The notes under the pieces were generated by a model. The model saw only the letters and a program-made list of their open reading frames with translations, searched no databases and was not told where the DNA came from. The translations under genes and the position numbers were made by a program. Of a stretch of DNA of 64,000 nucleotides, positions 15,401 to 28,200 are shown in pieces. The stretch covers positions 21,676,162 to 21,740,161 of the forward strand of contig OU612067.1 in NCBI GenBank assembly GCA_914767715.1. Direction: 5' to 3'. The DNA is from Membranipora membranacea (lineage: Eukaryota; Bryozoa; Gymnolaemata; Cheilostomatida; Membraniporidae). Positions within the stretch are counted from its first letter, which is position 1, and every line of letters starts with the position of its first letter.

Positions 15401-18209
15401 AAGATTGAATTATGCCTCACAGTTAAAAAGTTGATCCTATATATTTTAAATCTCAGTGTACAGATTGTAAGTCAGTGGACATCACTTTCTCAGTACCACA
15501 GACCTATTCTGATAGAATGTTAATGTGGAAGTGTATACACATTGTACAATGCAGCTGTCAGATCTGTGGAATTAAAGTACATTGAACAATGCATTAGTTT
15601 AGCTATCGAGATAGTCCAATTCTACATATTTAAAAAAGTGTTATGGAGGAACGACTCAAATTTCAAACATAGCTTCATCTAATCCAATACGCTTATATGT
15701 ATTGTTATTTTAGGACTTTCGCACTTTCATCACCACAGAAATCGGGGTAATTTATCTAAGCTCACCGTAGAATGTAGTTTTAGGTGCCCAAGCTTTATTG
15801 TGGATATTTTGTCATGGTTTTCCACCACCAAACCACACTGACATCAAGACTGCACTATTTACCTGCATATCCCTGATCATTAGAGTCAATTTGGTGTGAG
15901 TACCTAACATGTTCCCGCCCCTAATCGATGAAATTGACCTCGGGTTGTCACACCAAATTCCTCTCTCGATCAGAGATATACATGCAATAGAATATCACAT
16001 GATCATGATTGGACGGACTCCATGGTGGCTCCTGCTATGAATCCTAAAAAATGTGTCTTGGGCATCAAACTATAATTTATCTTATATTACCTGTGTTATC
16101 TATTTCACCCTAGTATCTGGACCATCACTATCCCGGGACCTATTGTATCTGTCTATGTCGCAAAGGGAAAAACATAAAACAATTATAATACAAACCTAAG
16201 CATGATATTAGAACGTGATAACATTAAAATAGAGCCTCGCTGATAATGTTGTTGCATGTAATTTTGGTATGCGGACATAATAATATATGTAGCTTTAGGC
16301 CTAGCCATCATCCTCCTCCAAGCACTTCATTGTCGGTGGAGAACACCTACCTGAAAAATGTTAAACGATGGCGGCCTTGCATGTTGCGTGTGGGACCTGG
16401 AGTTGCTTATCTTCTTGTTATAAAGTTGCATGAAACCAATTTATTTATATGTTACTGGTAGTGGCATTCCATTATAAACGACATCTGGTCGATGATGGAA
16501 TGCCACTACCAGTATTGAATGCCAGGAACCAAGGAAGAGTTTGTGCATTTAAAATACTATAGACGCAATGTTAGCCGTTTTGCCAGCTTTTAGAGTTATT
16601 CTCTCCTTGAAGGAGCCCTGTTGAGGGGAAGCAACTGACAAAAAGGGCATTTGTCATAATACATACTATTACATAAAATGTTATATACAGCATGCTGTTG
16701 TGGGCTTTACATTAGTGTCCTCCCACCAATGAACCCTACTGATAAATGTCTTAACACTCAGTTACCTAATAAAAAGAAACCTCATAGAATTAACTGTAGG
16801 CCTGCCATCTTAGATCAAGCAATCGCTTTTATAGGCTCCTAATGTTTTCATAATGAAAGGTTAAAAGTACTTTTTTCCAGAGAAAACATAATATGTTTCT
16901 ATGTGTATTACAACAACATCTGAAAATCTCATCGTAATCCGATTCACGTCTCCTAATCTTATGACAAGTTGCAGGCTACAGTGCAAAGTGGAGATGAGTG
17001 TTAAAGCTCTTTTGTATATCACTGATCTCTTTGATATATTTGCAGCTCCCAGACAACGATCTCACCATTCCAGTAGAGCTCAAGGCCAAGGTGCATCTCG
17101 ACACGCTGATCCGTTTGCTGCTTTCGGATTCGGCGGCTTCGGTCACATGGGAGGCTTCGATGATGACTTCTTTGGCATGAACATGGGGATGGGCTTTCCT
17201 TCTATGATGAACATGGGTGGAGGGTGAGTAGTCATCATATATATTATATAATATATATATAAGAGTGAATGTGGCCAGAGTTATGTTTAACCAGTTTTAC
17301 AGTGACTTGATGTTAGCTAGCTCTAATTTTTGGCTAGTATATGTAAAGTAAAGAAATTGAGTTAATATAAGCTAGATTTAAATTTAGCTATTTTAAGCCA
17401 ATGTGAAAAGTTGGTCATTTCTCCTGGGAATACTTACTCTAGAGTGTGTTAAAAACAACTGTTTGATTGATCCGTGAGTCATGGCAGATTTATTCATTAA
17501 GGACCTGGTTGACTTTATCGCAATTCCGTTTGGTTGTTTGTAGGCACTCGACATCGATATCAATGTCAAGTTTTGGAGGTGGACTCGGTAATATAAGAAT
17601 GTCATCCGAGTCTACAAAATTATCACCTGATGGTAAAATGATAAAAACCAAAAAGTAAGTTCTTTTATTTGGTAGATACCTGTATTGATAGTCTGGGAAG
17701 CTCTTACTTTCCCTCCCTGGGCAAGGTTTCTGTGGGCTGGAATGCTGACAAATATAATGGCTTCCCTTATGCACTATTTGTCTGATTGTCATTGCAGTCA
17801 ATAAGATCATTGGAGTATTAGGCCCAGCCAGTCTTGAAATCTCATGGCCATATTTGTGTTTTCACGTCTTGAGATGGTTTGCTAACCCTGTGGTTGAAAC
17901 ACCGCAGATCGTCGCCAGTGCAAAACATTTGACTGTTTCAGTTTATAAATTGATGAACGGCTTACTTAACCCAGTATTTTTATTCATTTTCACAGAGTAA
18001 CAGATGCCAATGGGGTGGAAACGGTAACGATAGAAGAAAACGGTGTGAAGGTGTCATGTAAGGTAAATGGCCAGGAGCAGCTGGAGAGAATCGCATATGC
18101 CCAGGCTCCTCCCCAACCCCAACAATCGAGACACAGCCGATCACGAGGTGATACAAGGCAGGAGCTAACGTCCGAGACTCATACTCACAGCAAGAGAAGA
18201 CGAAACTAA
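12454..18209 (+). CDS. DNAJB6: DNAJB6-type J-domain co-chaperone (6 exons)
   Basis: Exons 12454-12539, 13750-13853, 14939-15148, 17046-17223, 17544-17654 and 17996-18209 join in phase to give 300 residues, close to the family's length. The J domain (residues about 8-70) has DYYKILDIP, the HPD tripeptide in WHPDKNPDN and YDRFGKSGL. It activates Hsp70 ATPase through HPD. A Gly/Phe/Met-rich middle follows ([12 protein letters not shown]...). Then comes the hallmark of the DNAJB6 class: Ser-rich [24 protein letters not shown] and the C-terminal [10 protein letters not shown]...VNGQEQL segment. The tail ends in basic KRRRN, possibly nuclear. In DNAJB6 the Ser/Thr-rich part binds amyloid-prone clients. 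DNAJB2/B7/B8 are alternatives, but this C-terminal layout fits DNAJB6 best. Confidence 0.93.
12552..12643. mobile_element. Miniature foldback element, family A, copy 2 (right arm shortened)
   Basis: It starts CTAGATCAAATTTAATCCAA followed by TTGCCTGCATTCCAGTTGCT and ends AAACTTGGTCTAG. The right arm lacks the GGAATGCAGGCAATTGGACC part present in the copy at 24429. It begins 12 bases after exon 1 of the DNAJB6-like gene, inside intron 1. Confidence 0.75.
15859..15990. repeat. Imperfect inverted repeat, arms about 41 bp
   Basis: The arm at 15859-15900 (ending AATTTGGTGTGAG) is mirrored at about 15946-15990 (GTCACACCAAATT then CGATCAGAGATATACATGCA). The loop is about 45 bp. It lies in intron 3 of the DNAJB6-like gene. 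Confidence 0.65.
16454..16513. repeat. Perfect 19-bp hairpin, 22-nt loop
   Basis: 16454-16472 (ACTGGTAGTGGCATTCCAT) is the exact reverse complement of 16495-16513. It lies in intron 3 of the DNAJB6-like gene. It could be a foldback relic or a small-RNA hairpin. The sequence alone does not decide. Confidence 0.85.
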
Positions 18210-18239
18210 CGTCTTGCTTAATGGCTGTAGGATTAACTC

Positions 18240-18245
18240 ATTAAA
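18240..18245 (+). terminator. Polyadenylation signal ATTAAA
   Basis: ATTAAA begins 31 bases after the stop of the DNAJB6-like gene, implying a very short 3' UTR if used. No AATAAA is seen as close. Confidence 0.35.
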
Positions 18246-19216
18246 CGTAACTCACATTTATTAGTTTATTGTCTCCTCCGATGCTGCCTAGCGGCGTATA
18301 CTGAACAACCGTATTTACACAATATGTCAACTATATCCCTTATAGTATATTTCTGCAATTAGACATTTTGACTTCATGTTCTTTTGTTCAATTATTCATT
18401 ATTCAACTTCGACGTTAAATTCATGCTCCTACTAGCCTCCATTGTTGACCTATATAATCGCTACCCTTATTTATTCTCTTCACAGCTCATTCTTTGTCTT
18501 ACTACCTTGGTCAGATTGACTGGGTTTTGGTGGGAGGGCCTCTCCCTCAAAACCTTGTCAAGTTGACCCTGGCTATCCCCGCTCTCAATGAATTGTAGTA
18601 TTATTACATAAATATGAGCTGACAACTTCTAGCTGTGGCCATATAGAAATCAGGAAGGGCGGGAGGATGTCCCACCCTCCCTGTATAAATAATAGCAGCT
18701 GAAATGACTACTTGACGGATGATCTTACTACCTAAGACTGTAAATTGTTATTTGGAGTTTTCCGCACATTCTTGCTAACAATTAAATCCAAATTCTTCAA
18801 AAAAATTTGTCAGTTTTGTTTGATTTAAGATTCATCTGGTACGCTGCTAGTTAAAGCTGACACAACTCCTACTTTCAAGAATAAAAGTATAGAGGAAATA
18901 GTTTAATCTATCCCGTTCATTATACAGGTCTAAATATTATTGTTATTTATGGTTTTCTCATAAAGTAAGATGAATAAATACACGTCATCCTTTCCGTTGA
19001 AAAACTCAGTATTGGTATCACAATGTCGAAGAAAAAGTAGAATACAATGCATATTCAAAAGATGAACAATACTATACTGTAACTGTAATACAAATGGCTG
19101 TGCAAATTGGGCATGATTTAACTTTGCTAAATAGTTTTCTGAATTCTCAGTGCACTGAGTGACAAAGTTTACAAATATGGCACTAATAATAACCATACAA
19201 GTTAAGCTTTACCTAT
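18246..19216. other. Convergent intergenic spacer
   Basis: This spacer lies between the 3' ends of the plus-strand DNAJB6-like gene and the minus-strand gene ending at 19217. Open frames at 18384-18566 and 18930-19196 are short and lack any support. I see no other feature. Confidence 0.45.
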
Positions 19217-22200
19217 CTATGCAGACGCCCTTGCAATCATATACAGGCCGGCTACAAGTGCCTTACTTGTCTGAGAGCCCAAAAGTAACGGATTTACAGC
19301 GCAGGTTTTAACATCGTCAGATATGTTATTTGTTACCTCGTCCCTCATATTTTGACGTTTATACTCTACATTAGCAGCTAGTTCCTGAGCTATCTTCTGT
19401 AACATTGGATCATCTTTATATATGTCCAAAATAGCGGCAAGCTCATCATATGAATTCTGCCTGATTTCCTCCTCGGTTGGAGGGGGGCTTACCCCATCCC
19501 CTGCCTGCTCATCAGGATCGAGTTTTGGTTTGTAGTTCATGAGGCGGCGGAGAATTCTGTCATTCCACTCGAGAGGGTTATGCTCGTTTCTTATAAGTTT
19601 GCGAGTGTACGCCATCATTTCCGTCATGCGCTTTTTCTCAGTGTTGACAATGTATTTAAGTTTGGCGTCTGCTGGAACATTACACATCTCCAGGGGAGAC
19701 AACCAGCATGATCTGCGAGACCGAGATGACGAGGCTCTGCTTCTCGGAGGGCTAATAGATTCAGTTAGAGAATACTCCTGTTCTTTGTTAGCCGGATATT
19801 CACTGCCTGCTTCTTGGTCCTCTTTGAATCTTATCCTTGGTGCACAGCTCGCAGGTCTCCTTAGCCTTAGTTCTATGGTTGTGGAGTGCTCACGGGGTAT
19901 TGAAGTTTGGGGACGGGCTGTCTTACAAAAGGTAGCTATCGATGCCGCAGAATTAGGTCTAGCTTTTGAAGTTGTGTCATCTGTGTGCGTATCTGTAAAA
20001 TCATATTAGAACATTATATATAACATTAATTGTTTGCTTTTTATCAAAAGAACTGGGAGTAATCTTTCTTAGATCAATGCCACTTAGCATTCCAACAATC
20101 TCTAGTCACACACTGGTTAAACTATCATACAGGTTTGTGGGGTCAACAGCTGTGCTGCTGCTGCTGGTTAGCTTGTTCGGAGGGAATGACGGCAGTGAGG
20201 TTACCTAAGCTACTAGTGGGCAGAGGGAATGAGTATCTATCCCTACCAATCATCACTCGTTTAGGTTAGGCTGTTTTTTATTAAAATCATTCAAGTGAGT
20301 TTTCCCTTGTATGATTAGGCTGTATTGTGTGCTTACTCAATGTTTTGTTATCATGATGAATTTTTTTTTCTGCAGGATGGTATTTAATTGGAAGCAATGC
20401 TAGTTGCAGTTAGATCAGGCTCGGCATATTAACTAATTTCGTAGGTTTCAGGTAGCTATCCTCTCGTGATCAATGAGAAGACAACTAACCAGAACATCAA
20501 ACTTAAAATATATAATTTATTTTTAAATTGCCAGTGTCCGCCACTAGATCAAGTTTGTTCCCCCTGGGGTTGCAGAGTGAGAGTATAAGTTGCTAAGTGC
20601 CTTGATACTGTCTTTTGAAATGTCGTTGTTTGCAACATGTTTTATCAATACGACTAGTGGATGGGTGATTATCCTTTTCATGCACAAAACATGCAGGATC
20701 ATGCGCCGGAGCAAAATTAGAAGCAGAACCCACGCAGTGAATCGGGGACGTTCAAACTATAGGTAGGTTTACACCAATATTTACATGGGGTCAAGAGTTA
20801 CAATAATCCTTTCAGACCTGAAACTCATCAAATCAATACAAAGAGTAGATGATGCTGCGGTAACAGGTATTTTAGCGTAGGTCAATACCTTACAGGTGGA
20901 AAATATTAAAAATTTTAGTGACATGACACATGACAACATAAGGTAGGTTTGATTTTTGGAAAATCTTGAAAAAAAGGGGAGAAGTGCATTTGCAAGAATA
21001 AACAGACTAAATAAAACTTATTGATTCTTGATTTGGGTGACAGAAAAGTTCAACTCCATTGAACCTATAAAAAATTAACACAAAAAATATTTAGATCTAA
21101 ATTCTTTGGTTCAAAATTTACACACTGTATTGGAAGAAATAGTTTGTAGCTTTCTATTTCTTCATCATCACTGTATTACAATTAGCAAGGTTGTATACCC
21201 CATCAACAACCTGTTAGCAATCTAATAAAACAGCGATATGCCTCGGACATCATAGAATCGTCTCCCCTGGCTAGCTCAAGTGCATAATGTACTAACAGCA
21301 TCAACTACCTAACCTACATACTACGTTCTGGATTATAGCTAACCTTTCATGATCCTCTCCATTGCTGAAATTCTCTTGTACTCTTCCAAGGCACTGAAAA
21401 AAAATCAAGCAGTCAATCATAAAGTTTTTAGGAAAGCAAAAAAGAACCACATCACATAGCAATGAACAAAAAAGAATAAAAATAGTGTCCTAGTGCGCGT
21501 AAATTTAGTTTTTTTGTTCGTGGTTATGAGATTACTTTTGTTGTTTTTTGCTTTCCTAAACACTTTAATACTAACAAAACCTTGAATGATTGTTCGAAAG
21601 TGTGGTCTACCCATAAATTGTCTTAGAGCACCTATTAGAAGAAGTCGGAAAGATAAATTGGAACCCAAATGATCTCACTATTGATATTGATCAATACAAC
21701 GAAGATGTGAAGGGCTTTGTTACATCAGGGTTATCAAAAAGTACAGCATGGGTTGATGACCCTGATCTGACATTGTCGCATATTCAGACTATACAGCCGG
21801 CCGCTGGAAGACCTTGTTGCGACTGCTAAGTCATTAAACACCCGTCTCCAAGCGCAAGACTTCCAGCAACCAAATTTCACGATTCCAAGAGTTGCTCAAA
21901 TTTAAATAGAGCAGTGATAGTCCCTCCTCATAGGACAAGTGGCTATAAATCTACCGGTGATTAGCATTGGTCCGCCACACGCCTTTAACCAGAAATAATT
22001 ATTGGGTTTCTCATTACCTGGATTTCCTGGTACGCTGCCTGTAGTTAGCTTTGTGTATATTATTATAGATATGACTAGACTTAGTGGTGAGCTCTGTACA
22101 AGGCTGATACCGTGATCGGGTTATTGTAGGCTGACTAGATGATACGGGTACAGATACGGGGTAACTGTTAGTAACTAACTGCTTCGCTGCCGCATCCCTC

Positions 22201-25200
22201 ACAGACCATGCATCTCCTAAAATAATAGAAGGGAAGAGGAAATGAATAATACAGGGTTGGTTGTGGTACTACCCGTCATCGAACACATCCATTACAATAA
22301 CACTGAGGCTAACCGTTAAAGTACATATTATTATCTATTACAAAAACTTGTCATTGTATGCGGCGTTGCGATCTTCTAAAACTACCCAGTAGCTGTAAAA
22401 CTTCCTGTTTAAGGCACGCCAGAACATCGACAAAATACTGGTCTATAAGGCCTCTTCGTTATCAAAACTTTGAAAAACAGGACGACGTTTCAACCAGAAA
22501 CTCGGAAAAAATGGGTATTGAACCCATATTGCCCTCTTCAACTGTCTACTGAGCCACGGGAATAATGTTTGTGAAAGGCAGGAAAATTAGTGAGATGATA
22601 TTTGATTAAGGTTTGTGTATGGTATTAGGTTTTGCTAGGTATGCTGTGACCGACTCACCACAAATTCTCATGCAGACAGCGATTGCCTGAACACACACTA
22701 GCGGCAGAAAAGGTTGCAAAAGCTGTAAAAATTGTTGGGGGAAACAGACCTGTGAGGATAATTTGACACTGTACCTAAACCTGAATGACTTCTCATTTTA
22801 AACACAACAACAATTTGAAGACTGTGGCAATAGTTCATGTTAAGAGAATGGAACATAAGTATCTATTACTATTGGTGGCTGTGCTTAATGTTTATATATA
22901 TCACCAATTATGGTAAGACAAGAGACAATGGGATACTTACCAGCTCTAGACTTTGGTCTGTTTTCTTGAGGCAAGGGAGGCAAATCCATCTGTAGAGGAA
23001 AAAATTATTGGCAATAGATAAAAATGTTTGTAGGAACAAAGAGTTGGTAGGAAATACAGATGTTTGGAGTCAGAGTTTTACAGGAGCATGACAACCTGCT
23101 GGCAATGAAGTGGTTATGGCAGCGCGTCCTTCCAACTTGACGATCATTGTTCTAGACTGACTTAGTAAATCTACCACAAACAAACTTCATTCTGGTTAAA
23201 TTCATTTCAAATTATATTTGAAGTCATTCACAGCCATTAGAGCGATAGTGGTTTCACTTTCATAATTCATGGTTTATTTTACAAGACAGAAGAGATTTAA
23301 TTCTATTTCAATATTTCATACCTTGGCGACATCTTTCCCGTTCCAGAGGCAATATTGCCGTAGCAGCTGCTTTTTCTGCTCTCGGAATGGCTGCTGATCA
23401 TCTTTGGAAGCTTCGTAACTCAATTCAGCGGCCTGTGAAAGTGAAAAGGAAATAGTGTATTGATAATTATCAATATGAGGTCTGAATTCATTACAAGTCG
23501 GTTATCACAATCTTTAATATATACTCAGAATTCAGTAATTGGTGTTGTGACTAACAGCTCTATAATGGTCAGATGTAGGCAGAGTAGCAGCATAGCGGTA
23601 GACAATGTAGTATCCCAGACATCTGAAAAAGACTCACTAAACCCTTTTTTTGCCATTGAGAGAGATCGTACCGATTTAGCGCGAGTTCTATCATAGCATG
23701 TATTACAAGCACAGCCGATCACAACCCGTTCTTCTGCTCGTAATGACAACCTTCCACTATTTTGCCGTCCCAGTTTTACAATTTTAAAAGCTGGCATCTC
23801 ATGGCAAGTGCCCTGTTAGTGTCAGGCACCCAACACAGCTGACTGTCTCAGTAAAACAAGTGCTTGCATAGCTGCAGCGTGTTGTGTGTGTAGCTGTAGC
23901 CCATGTAGATGAGGCTATGCCTTTGTCTTTTGACACCATCAGTAGGAAATTGAATCACCAACATCAAACATATTATTTGCTGTCTCTAACATAGATCTGA
24001 AACATTGCTGTTATAACCATAAATCCCCAAATTTTGGCTCTGAGTAGCAAACATTTATTATCACAGTTAGGAATAAATGATCAACAGCTTCGGTTTTAAA
24101 CTTGGCCAATTACAGTATGTTAACAAGTTAGGAAAATCACTTAAGCCACTTGCCTACAATGCAAATATTATTATTTACACTAAATTCAAAATAATATAGC
24201 AGCATAGCCAGTTTGTAATTTGTTCAAACTTAAAATTATAGATTAAAGATAAATGAAATAGAAAATATGGCATCGAAATACTGCAGGCAATGTTTGTTCT
24301 TTTGAGTGGCACTGCCTTTGTAGTTAGTCTCCTTCAAACAAGACAATAATTGATAAATTTTGCCCAACTCTGAGAGTTACCTAACTGAATATAAATAAGT
24401 ATATCAGCAAGTCTGGTCATGTTCATTATAGATCAAGATTAATCCAATTGCCTGCATTCCAGTTGCTCCCTTCTACTGGTGACCAGTGGATCGGGAGCAA
24501 CTGGAATGCAGGCAATTGGACCAAACTTGGTCTAGGTTCATTATCTTACAAACTGAAGTATGATAAAGTAGTTTTATTATAGTATAAATGTTTTAGTTAT
24601 TTTATTCCGATGCTCCCGAGTCTCATATGATGATAATGAATACTGGATTGCATCCATTCAGTCTTTTTGCTGTCACACCTGTTATTCTTTCCTCAGCATT
24701 CTGGTCTTAAACAATCCATTGTAGATCTGGATGTTTAACTCTCAGGCTATGTTTCAAGATTTTGTCACTTTGATGATTCACTTACCTACCTGAGTGCCTT
24801 TCTGAACAGGCTGAAATTTGAATGAGCCAAGCAAGCTTTACCGCTGGAGAGCAAAGTCACCATGTTGTTCTCTTGCAAGAGTTTCTAGTTATCTAAAGAT
24901 CCTACTATCAATACTGTACCCCTCAGAAGATTATCAGTGAGATGACATATTTATAATGAATACAATCAGTGAGTTTGATCTCCTGGTGGAATTAACTGTG
25001 TAACAAATTGTATGTCGTTCAGTCTGATGATTACCTGACTTAGGAATCGTCTCCTCTCAAGACAAGTGAGGATAACTCTATCATTCACATAAAAATGCAT
25101 AATAATGATACGTCTAGTATCTTGTGCTGTGCTGTGCTTGTGCTGCACATTCACAGCAGCAGCTGCGTGTCAATAGTGAGCACAACAACAACTTGACAGC

Positions 25201-28200
25201 CAAAACAGCTAGCGTGACTGCTGTGTAACACAGAGAGTTTTGTTGATGTGATTACTTTTTACCAAGGAATATTCATGCAGCACAACGGAAAACATTCAAA
25301 CTATCATGCAGAGCAGGTAAGAATGAGCTTATTAAGATGAGCAAATCGACCTAATATACTATATACGATATAATATATACCATTTACGATATACTATATA
25401 ATATTCTATATATAGTATATATAGTATATTAAGTCTATGTATCAGCACAACAAACTTGATTATAAATATGACTTACTGTTCCGACAACCACTAGTGGTTT
25501 GATAACTTTGGGTTCAGCTTTAACGCTGCTAGTCACAGGCTGCTTAAAATTGTACAATAGCAATATTAGTCGGGTAACAAACTCAATTTAGGTATCTAGA
25601 ATTAATGTCACTTGGTGTTCCTTACATCAGGCTATCAATATTAGGTTAATTTGTAAGGGTGCCTGAATAATCCAGTTTGAAACATTATCAGATTGCATTT
25701 TCGAGTCGTGGTACGGCGAAAAAAAATAGTGACAAAAAGGTATAGTTTTATTCGTTTGTGCCAAATCAAGCTCGGAATTTTTCTTGTCAGTTGATAACCA
25801 GCCACACAAGGACAGTTTAGAAGAAACAAAACTTGTGATAACCTCATTGATTTAATGACAGCTAAGGTCAAGTGCTCAACCTCTTCAAGCATCATCCAGA
25901 CAAGGGGAAATAATTCTCAAAACTTGGACAGAACAAAATTGGTTATCCCATTTCAAAGTAATGTCTTGTGTAAGCATCGAAAATATCTAAATTTTGCCTG
26001 ACCCCAATACTGATCAGACAGGGCACATATTACACAAGAGGAAGAAAGCTTCATCAGAGCCGGGCATCAAATATCTGCATCACAATAAATTGTTTGCACT
26101 TCATAGGGCCAAGCTTTTTCTTTTATGTAGGTATAAGTTGGCCTAGACAAGTTTGGTCCATTTGCCTGTTCGGAGTTGCTCCCAATCCATCGGGATCGGG
26201 AGCAACTGGGATGCAAGAAATTGGATAAAACTTGATCTAAAGTTGGTCGAACAAATAGTCTCTATGAAATACTAATCCAACCTAACATATGTAAGTAACC
26301 TTGGAGTGAGTAATATACATACTGTAATCTCAGGAGTTTGTGGCTTGCTCGCTCCCATTGCTATAGCCTTTACCAGTCCTGTCACTTTCTGTTTCCTCAC
26401 CACAACATTAAACCTGGCTTTAGTCATCTTAGCAGAGCTTCTATTTGAGCCCGCGCCTGAAATGAAGTCAGCAAAGGTGGTAGACTTTATGAGAACTTGT
26501 ATGTGAAAACGTGCTGGTTATCTTTAGGGTTAACTCATTCTGGTTGAGTCAGTGGTGGCATTCCCCGGGAAAATGATCAAGTTTGATATTTCAAATAGAA
26601 ACAAAATATTCGACCATAAAATAAGACATTTTGTCACCCTAAGGCTGAGTTTGAGATGAATATTTGGTCCAATCCATTAGTGAAACTATTGGAAGCATTT
26701 ACCTGCATTTGAGCTGGATGTTCTTGGTCTACGTAGCATTGTGTTATTGTCACCATACCATCTCACCATAATGCCATCTCTGACTGTAGCCCTAGTACTG
26801 GGTCTACTAGCCCCAGCTGCACTTCCGGCTGACAGGGTGGGTGATACCTCTACCCTAACCTCTGCTCTAGATGGCACTGGCGCAGACTCCTGTTAGTGAA
26901 ACAAGAGCAGTGGTAACTGTTATCTACCGTTGTCACTTTTAGAGTGTTATAACTTATAAATAAAGTATATATCACAACCGTGTATACAAAACCATCTGTT
27001 AATATTTCAACTAATATTCTCAAACATTTCCATGGATAAAGGGGAGATAAAACCACATCATCTTCCTGCTAAGATAAGATATCAGTATTAGTTAGCAAAA
27101 CATGTTTATTTACTTATCAATAAAACATTTCAACCCTGGTTCATATAAACCATTGGATGCTATAATTAGAAATACCAATATTTTGGTCTGTATCCTTTAA
27201 AAACATGTACGACAGCATTAAAAAGCCATTTCAAATCAAACATGATACTCCAAAACTGAACCTCCTGAAACAGCAGATTACGTTATACGGAACTCTGAGT
27301 TGCAGAAGTGTCCTTTGTTAATTTTTGTTGTAATCGTCAGAAAATAACACCTACCAAAATTTTCAAGATTCCTGGCATAATATTAATTTACCTCCTAAAG
27401 TTCCAGGTCACGCAAGAAAAATGCCACATGTGCATAGCACCAGTTTTACCTAAATTACTCTCAATGCTCTTATGTTGGGATTAGCTGGAAGGTAATTTGG
27501 CTTACGTTATAAAAGAAAGTCATTCTGGGATTGGAATAAACACATGTGTTGTGTTGTGGTCAATGATATGCCTTAGTGATAGTTGATTTCACAATAAAAA
27601 TAAATCTCTGGCTATGCTTTTAAATTTCTAGAATTACAATTCAAAAGAATCTAAGTTTCCATTCAATTTATCTTTTAATTTATATTATAGACCATGACGA
27701 AATAAGGGTATTTATTACAGTTACAAAGAAGTACTCTCAGCTTAGAGGTTGTTTTATGGCTTGAATAATTCTAGAGCACAAAACAACAATAATACAACAA
27801 ATATATAGAAGAAAATACTAAGGGATTCAAATCAAGTCAAAATTACAGATTTCACCATGTTAGTGGTTGAAAAATGGCTGTTTGTAAGAGCACGCCTGGG
27901 GGCCAACCAAACCCCAGTAGTCAAGGGACTGCACAGGGATTCAACCCATGACCTTCAGCACTTGCGTTCTGAAAGACCCACACTCTAACCAACTGAGCCA
28001 CCTCCCACTCAAATGTGTACTGTTACGAAAAAGGTGAATTATGTCAAGGAATCCTGATTAGTGGTTATATAAAAAACAAAGGCGTAGCGTAGCGTAGTGT
28101 AGGAAAGAAGTTCATCACAAGGTACCACTGTGATTCCCAGCACAGAGTTGATTTTTAGTCACGTCTTCACCACTAACAGATCACCCAGAGAACCCAGGAA

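Noticed and set aside
21617-21829. A plus-strand gene
   Set aside because: No start codon or splice sites; kept only as a low-confidence open fragment.
27930-28006. A tRNA gene on the minus strand
   Set aside because: A and B boxes are present, but the acceptor and T stems do not pair properly, and extra repeat sequence follows; a SINE head fits better.
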